A stretch of DNA of 7,600 bases, taken from positions 1-7,600 of the forward strand of contig JANOYU010000047.1 of the NCBI GenBank assembly GCA_031429035.1, in the 5' to 3' direction. The position numbers were made by a program, and so were the translations under genes. Positions 4,996-7,600 of the stretch are shown here, piece by piece. The first letter of the stretch is position 1, and each line of letters starts with the position of its first letter. This DNA comes from Methylotenera_A sp031429035 (GTDB lineage Bacteria; Pseudomonadota; Gammaproteobacteria; Burkholderiales; Methylophilaceae). The notes under the pieces are model-generated. The model was not told where the DNA came from. It searched no databases and worked only from the letters and a program-made list of their open reading frames with translations.

Positions 4996-7425
4996 ATGGT
5001 ACAAATTGAAATAGACGGCAAAACGCTAGAAGTGGAACACGGCAGCACCATCATTGATGCGGCAGATGCAGTGGGTATTGCCATTCCACGTTTTTGCTAT
5101 CACAAAAAATTATCGGTAGCTGCCAACTGCCGCATGTGTCTAGTACAAGTGGAAAAGTTTGCTAAACCGTTGCCCGCCTGCGCCACGCCTGTGGCCGATG
5201 GCATGAAGATTTTCACGCGCAGCAAAGAGGCGGCAGAAGCACAAAAAAGTGTGATGGAATTCTTGTTGATTAATCACCCACTAGATTGCCCAATTTGCGA
5301 CCAAGGCGGTGAGTGCGATTTGCAGGATATTGCAGTGGCGTATGGCACCAGTGGCTCACGCTACACCGAAGAAAAACGCGTAGTATTTAACAAAAATATA
5401 GGGCCATTAATCAGCACAGATATGACGCGCTGCATACAATGTACGCGCTGCGTTAGGTTCTTGAAAGAAGTGGGCGGTATGCAGGAGCTGGGCATGGTTG
5501 GCCGCGGCGAGCATGTAGAAATTACTGCTTATGTTGATAAAAGCGTGAATTCTGAGTTGAGCGGTAATATTATCGATTTATGCCCAGTAGGTGCGCTCAC
5601 TTCTAAGCCATTTCGTTATTCTGCCCGCAGTTGGGAACTAACGCGCCGCCCTAGTATTGCGCCGCATGATGGCTTGGGCTCGCACATTGAAGTGCATGTT
5701 AAAGACAACAAGGTGATGCGCATACTGCCGCGTGAAAAAGAGAGCATTAACGAGTGCTGGTTGTCAGATCGCGATAGATATTCCTACGAAGGCCTAAACA
5801 GCCCAGATCGCTTAAAAGTGCCAATGATTAAGCACAACGGCGCTTGGGTAGAAACCGACTGGAAAACTGCGCTAGAATTTGCTGCAGGCCAATTAAAAGA
5901 TATTACTAATCAACGCGGAGCTGATGCGCTAGGCGTGCTGGTTTCTCCCAATAGCACGATGGAAGAAGGTTATTTAATCAAGCAGTTAGCGCATGGTTTG
6001 GGTTGCGATAACGTGGATTATCGTTTGCGCCAAACCGATTTTAGGCTGGATGGCAAACGCGTTGGCACACCGTGGATGGGCTGCAATATTCAAGAAATTG
6101 AAGAGCTAGACCGTATTTTGATTATTGGTAGTAACTTGCGTAATGAACATCCACTTTTGGCTCAACGGTTCCGTAAAGCAGTGAATAACGGAGCGGAGTT
6201 GTCAATTATCAGCCCGCTAGATAATAATCCGCTGATGGATGTTGCGCATAAAGTGATTGTGCGGCCTAATGATATGGTAAATGTGCTTGGGCAAATTTTA
6301 AAAGCCATGTCTAAATTGCAGCGGCTTTCTTTGTGCTTGCCGCCATCGTTAGATTTATTATTAAGCAATATTAAAGTACGCGATAACACGCAAGCCATGG
6401 CTGAAAGCTTGGCAGGCTTGGCAGGATTGACTGGTGAAATTGACTTGGTTGCGCCTAGAGTAGGTATATTTTTGGGCAATATGGCATTAAGTGACCCAAG
6501 ATTTACTGAGATGTACAGCATGATGGAAGCGATTGGCGGTATTTGTGGTGCAAAAGGTGGCATATTACCAGCCGCGGCTAATAGCACTGGCATGCACCTA
6601 ATGGGTGTGATGCCTAACGCTGGTGGCTTGCACGCACGCGAAATGTTAGAGCAACCGCGTAGCGCCTATTTGCTATTAAATATTGAACCAGAGCTGGATT
6701 GCCAGCATGCTGCGCTGGCCAAAGCAGCCATGGCGCAAGCTGAATGCGTGGTAGCGCTGACTATGTATAAATCTGAAGCGCTAGAAAACGCCGATGTGTT
6801 GCTGCCAATCGCGCCGTTTACCGAAACTTCTGGTACTTTTATGAGTATGGAAGGCCGCGTGCAAAGCTTTGCTGCCGTTTGCAAGCCACTTGGCGAATGC
6901 CGCCCAGCATGGAAAGTATTGCGCGTGCTTGCAAATACATTAGGTTTACAAGGCTTTGAGTTTGATAGTAGCGAGCAAGTAAAAGATGCGATGTTTAACG
7001 GCGAAAAACCTTCAACGGTGGTATGGCGAAGTTTAAATAACAACTTAAAAGAGTTGGTTGAGATTCAAGTCAACATAAAAAGTGAAGGCTTGCAGCGTAT
7101 TGGCGAAGTGCCACAATATGAGTCTGATCCGATTGTGCGCCGCTCTGCGCCGCTGCAAAAAACTAAATACAACACGCAACCTATGGCGCGTATGCGTGCA
7201 GAGCAAATGGCAGCGCTTGGGCTGATTGAAGGCGATACTGTACTAACGCGCCAAGATAAAGGCAGCGCTGTATTGCAAGTAAAGTTGGATAATCACGTGG
7301 CAATGGGTTGCATACGTGTTACTGCATCGCACGAAGGTTCGATAGGTTTGGGTGATTTGATGGGCGATATAACCATTGAGAAGCATGCAATTGAAATCAA
7401 GCAGCTAGAAGCGGAAACTGCCTAA
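4996..7425 (+). CDS. nuoG: NADH-quinone oxidoreductase subunit G, Fe-S wire subunit
   Basis: NuoG (75 kDa subunit homologue) carries the middle part of the electron wire in the N-module. The N-terminal 2Fe-2S ferredoxin domain has N1b ligands Cys34, Cys45, Cys48 and Cys62. Cluster N5 has His94, Cys98, Cys101 and Cys107 in HPLDCPICDQGGECDLQ. Cluster N4 has Cys146, Cys149, Cys152 and Cys196. From about 220 onward it resembles the molybdopterin oxidoreductase fold, a scaffold without a molybdenum role in this family. The extra N7 cluster of E. coli and Thermus is absent: only Cys254 remains around 220-260. Length is 809 residues, in the normal range. The ATG at 4996 gives the standard MVQIEIDGK start. 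It follows a 153-base gap and has no strong Shine-Dalgarno, the weak GAG at 4980-4982 being 13 bases away. The TAA overlaps the nuoH ATG. Confidence 0.97.
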   Translation: MVQIEIDGKTLEVEHGSTIIDAADAVGIAIPRFCYHKKLSVAANCRMCLVQVEKFAKPLPACATPVADGMKIFTRSKEAAEAQKSVMEFLLINHPLDCPICDQGGECDLQDIAVAYGTSGSRYTEEKRVVFNKNIGPLISTDMTRCIQCTRCVRFLKEVGGMQELGMVGRGEHVEITAYVDKSVNSELSGNIIDLCPVGALTSKPFRYSARSWELTRRPSIAPHDGLGSHIEVHVKDNKVMRILPREKESINECWLSDRDRYSYEGLNSPDRLKVPMIKHNGAWVETDWKTALEFAAGQLKDITNQRGADALGVLVSPNSTMEEGYLIKQLAHGLGCDNVDYRLRQTDFRLDGKRVGTPWMGCNIQEIEELDRILIIGSNLRNEHPLLAQRFRKAVNNGAELSIISPLDNNPLMDVAHKVIVRPNDMVNVLGQILKAMSKLQRLSLCLPPSLDLLLSNIKVRDNTQAMAESLAGLAGLTGEIDLVAPRVGIFLGNMALSDPRFTEMYSMMEAIGGICGAKGGILPAAANSTGMHLMGVMPNAGGLHAREMLEQPRSAYLLLNIEPELDCQHAALAKAAMAQAECVVALTMYKSEALENADVLLPIAPFTETSGTFMSMEGRVQSFAAVCKPLGECRPAWKVLRVLANTLGLQGFEFDSSEQVKDAMFNGEKPSTVVWRSLNNNLKELVEIQVNIKSEGLQRIGEVPQYESDPIVRRSAPLQKTKYNTQPMARMRAEQMAALGLIEGDTVLTRQDKGSAVLQVKLDNHVAMGCIRVTASHEGSIGLGDLMGDITIEKHAIEIKQLEAETA

Positions 7426-7600
7426 TGCAGTGGCTTGCTGATATTTTTGGTGCTTGGTGGCCTGCGGTAGAGCTAACCAGCTGGACACTGATTAAAATAA
7501 TTGCCATTGTGCTGCCATTGATGATTGCGATTGCCTATTTAACGCTGGCAGAGCGCAAAGTGATTGGCTATATGCAAGTGCGTATTGGGCCAAATCGTGT
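7425..7600 (+). CDS. nuoH: NADH-quinone oxidoreductase subunit H, N-terminal part (runs off window)
   Basis: NuoH (ND1 homologue) is the membrane subunit that forms the entry of the quinone chamber together with NuoB and NuoD. Only 58 complete codons lie in the window and the frame is open at the right edge. The translation starts MQWLADIFGAWW. It has one hydrophobic helix at about 20-41 and then AERKVIGYMQVRIGPNR at 42-58, the hallmark N-terminal motif of NuoH/ND1 with its charged quinone-site loop. The ATG at 7425 shares one base with the nuoG TAA (TAATG), and GGAAA at 7413-7417 provides a weak ribosome binding site. Translational coupling to nuoG is likely. The full protein would be expected to be roughly 330-350 residues by family knowledge. 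Confidence 0.95.
   Translation, partial: MQWLADIFGAWWPAVELTSWTLIKIIAIVLPLMIAIAYLTLAERKVIGYMQVRIGPNR

Overview
The window holds the 5' two-thirds of a proton-translocating NADH:quinone oxidoreductase (respiratory complex I, nuo) operon on the + strand: nuoA, B, C, D, E, F, G and the start of nuoH, in canonical order. A tRNA-Leu(GAG) gene lies just upstream. The protein sequences (NuoB with tandem Cys and a C-terminal TNTIAR, separate NuoC and NuoD, NuoG without cluster N7 ligands) and the tRNA-Leu/nuoA linkage point to a betaproteobacterium. The moderately AT-leaning composition and A/T-rich spacers would suit a methylotroph of the Methylophilaceae (Methylotenera-like). That genus-level guess is inference and was not tested by any search.

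Layout: 1-56 is AT-rich sequence with no recognisable gene. 57-141 is tRNA-Leu with an encoded CCA end. 142-269 is an AT-rich leader where an operon promoter could sit. 270-4842 carries nuoA to nuoF almost without gaps; junctions range from an 8-base overlap (nuoC/nuoD) to a 2-base spacer (nuoD/nuoE). 4843-4995 is the only large gap in the operon. It is filled by an imperfect palindromic element of about 129 bp. 4996-7425 is nuoG. nuoH starts at 7425 by a TAATG overlap and runs off the right edge.

How the genes work together: NuoE, F and G form the peripheral N-module, which takes electrons from NADH through FMN and the iron-sulfur clusters. NuoB, C and D form the Q-module, which passes them via cluster N2 to ubiquinone. 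NuoA and NuoH are membrane subunits flanking the quinone chamber. All the Fe-S ligands expected for N1a, N1b, N2, N3, N4 and N5 are visible, so the genes look intact and functional.

No new gene system is visible. The most unusual item is the palindromic element between nuoF and nuoG. Its fold is stabilised by G-U pairs on the sense RNA strand only, it has no stop triplet in any sense frame, and it sits where the operon is otherwise tightly packed. Smaller oddities are a U-U mismatch in the tRNA acceptor stem and a lysine-rich N-terminal extension on NuoF.
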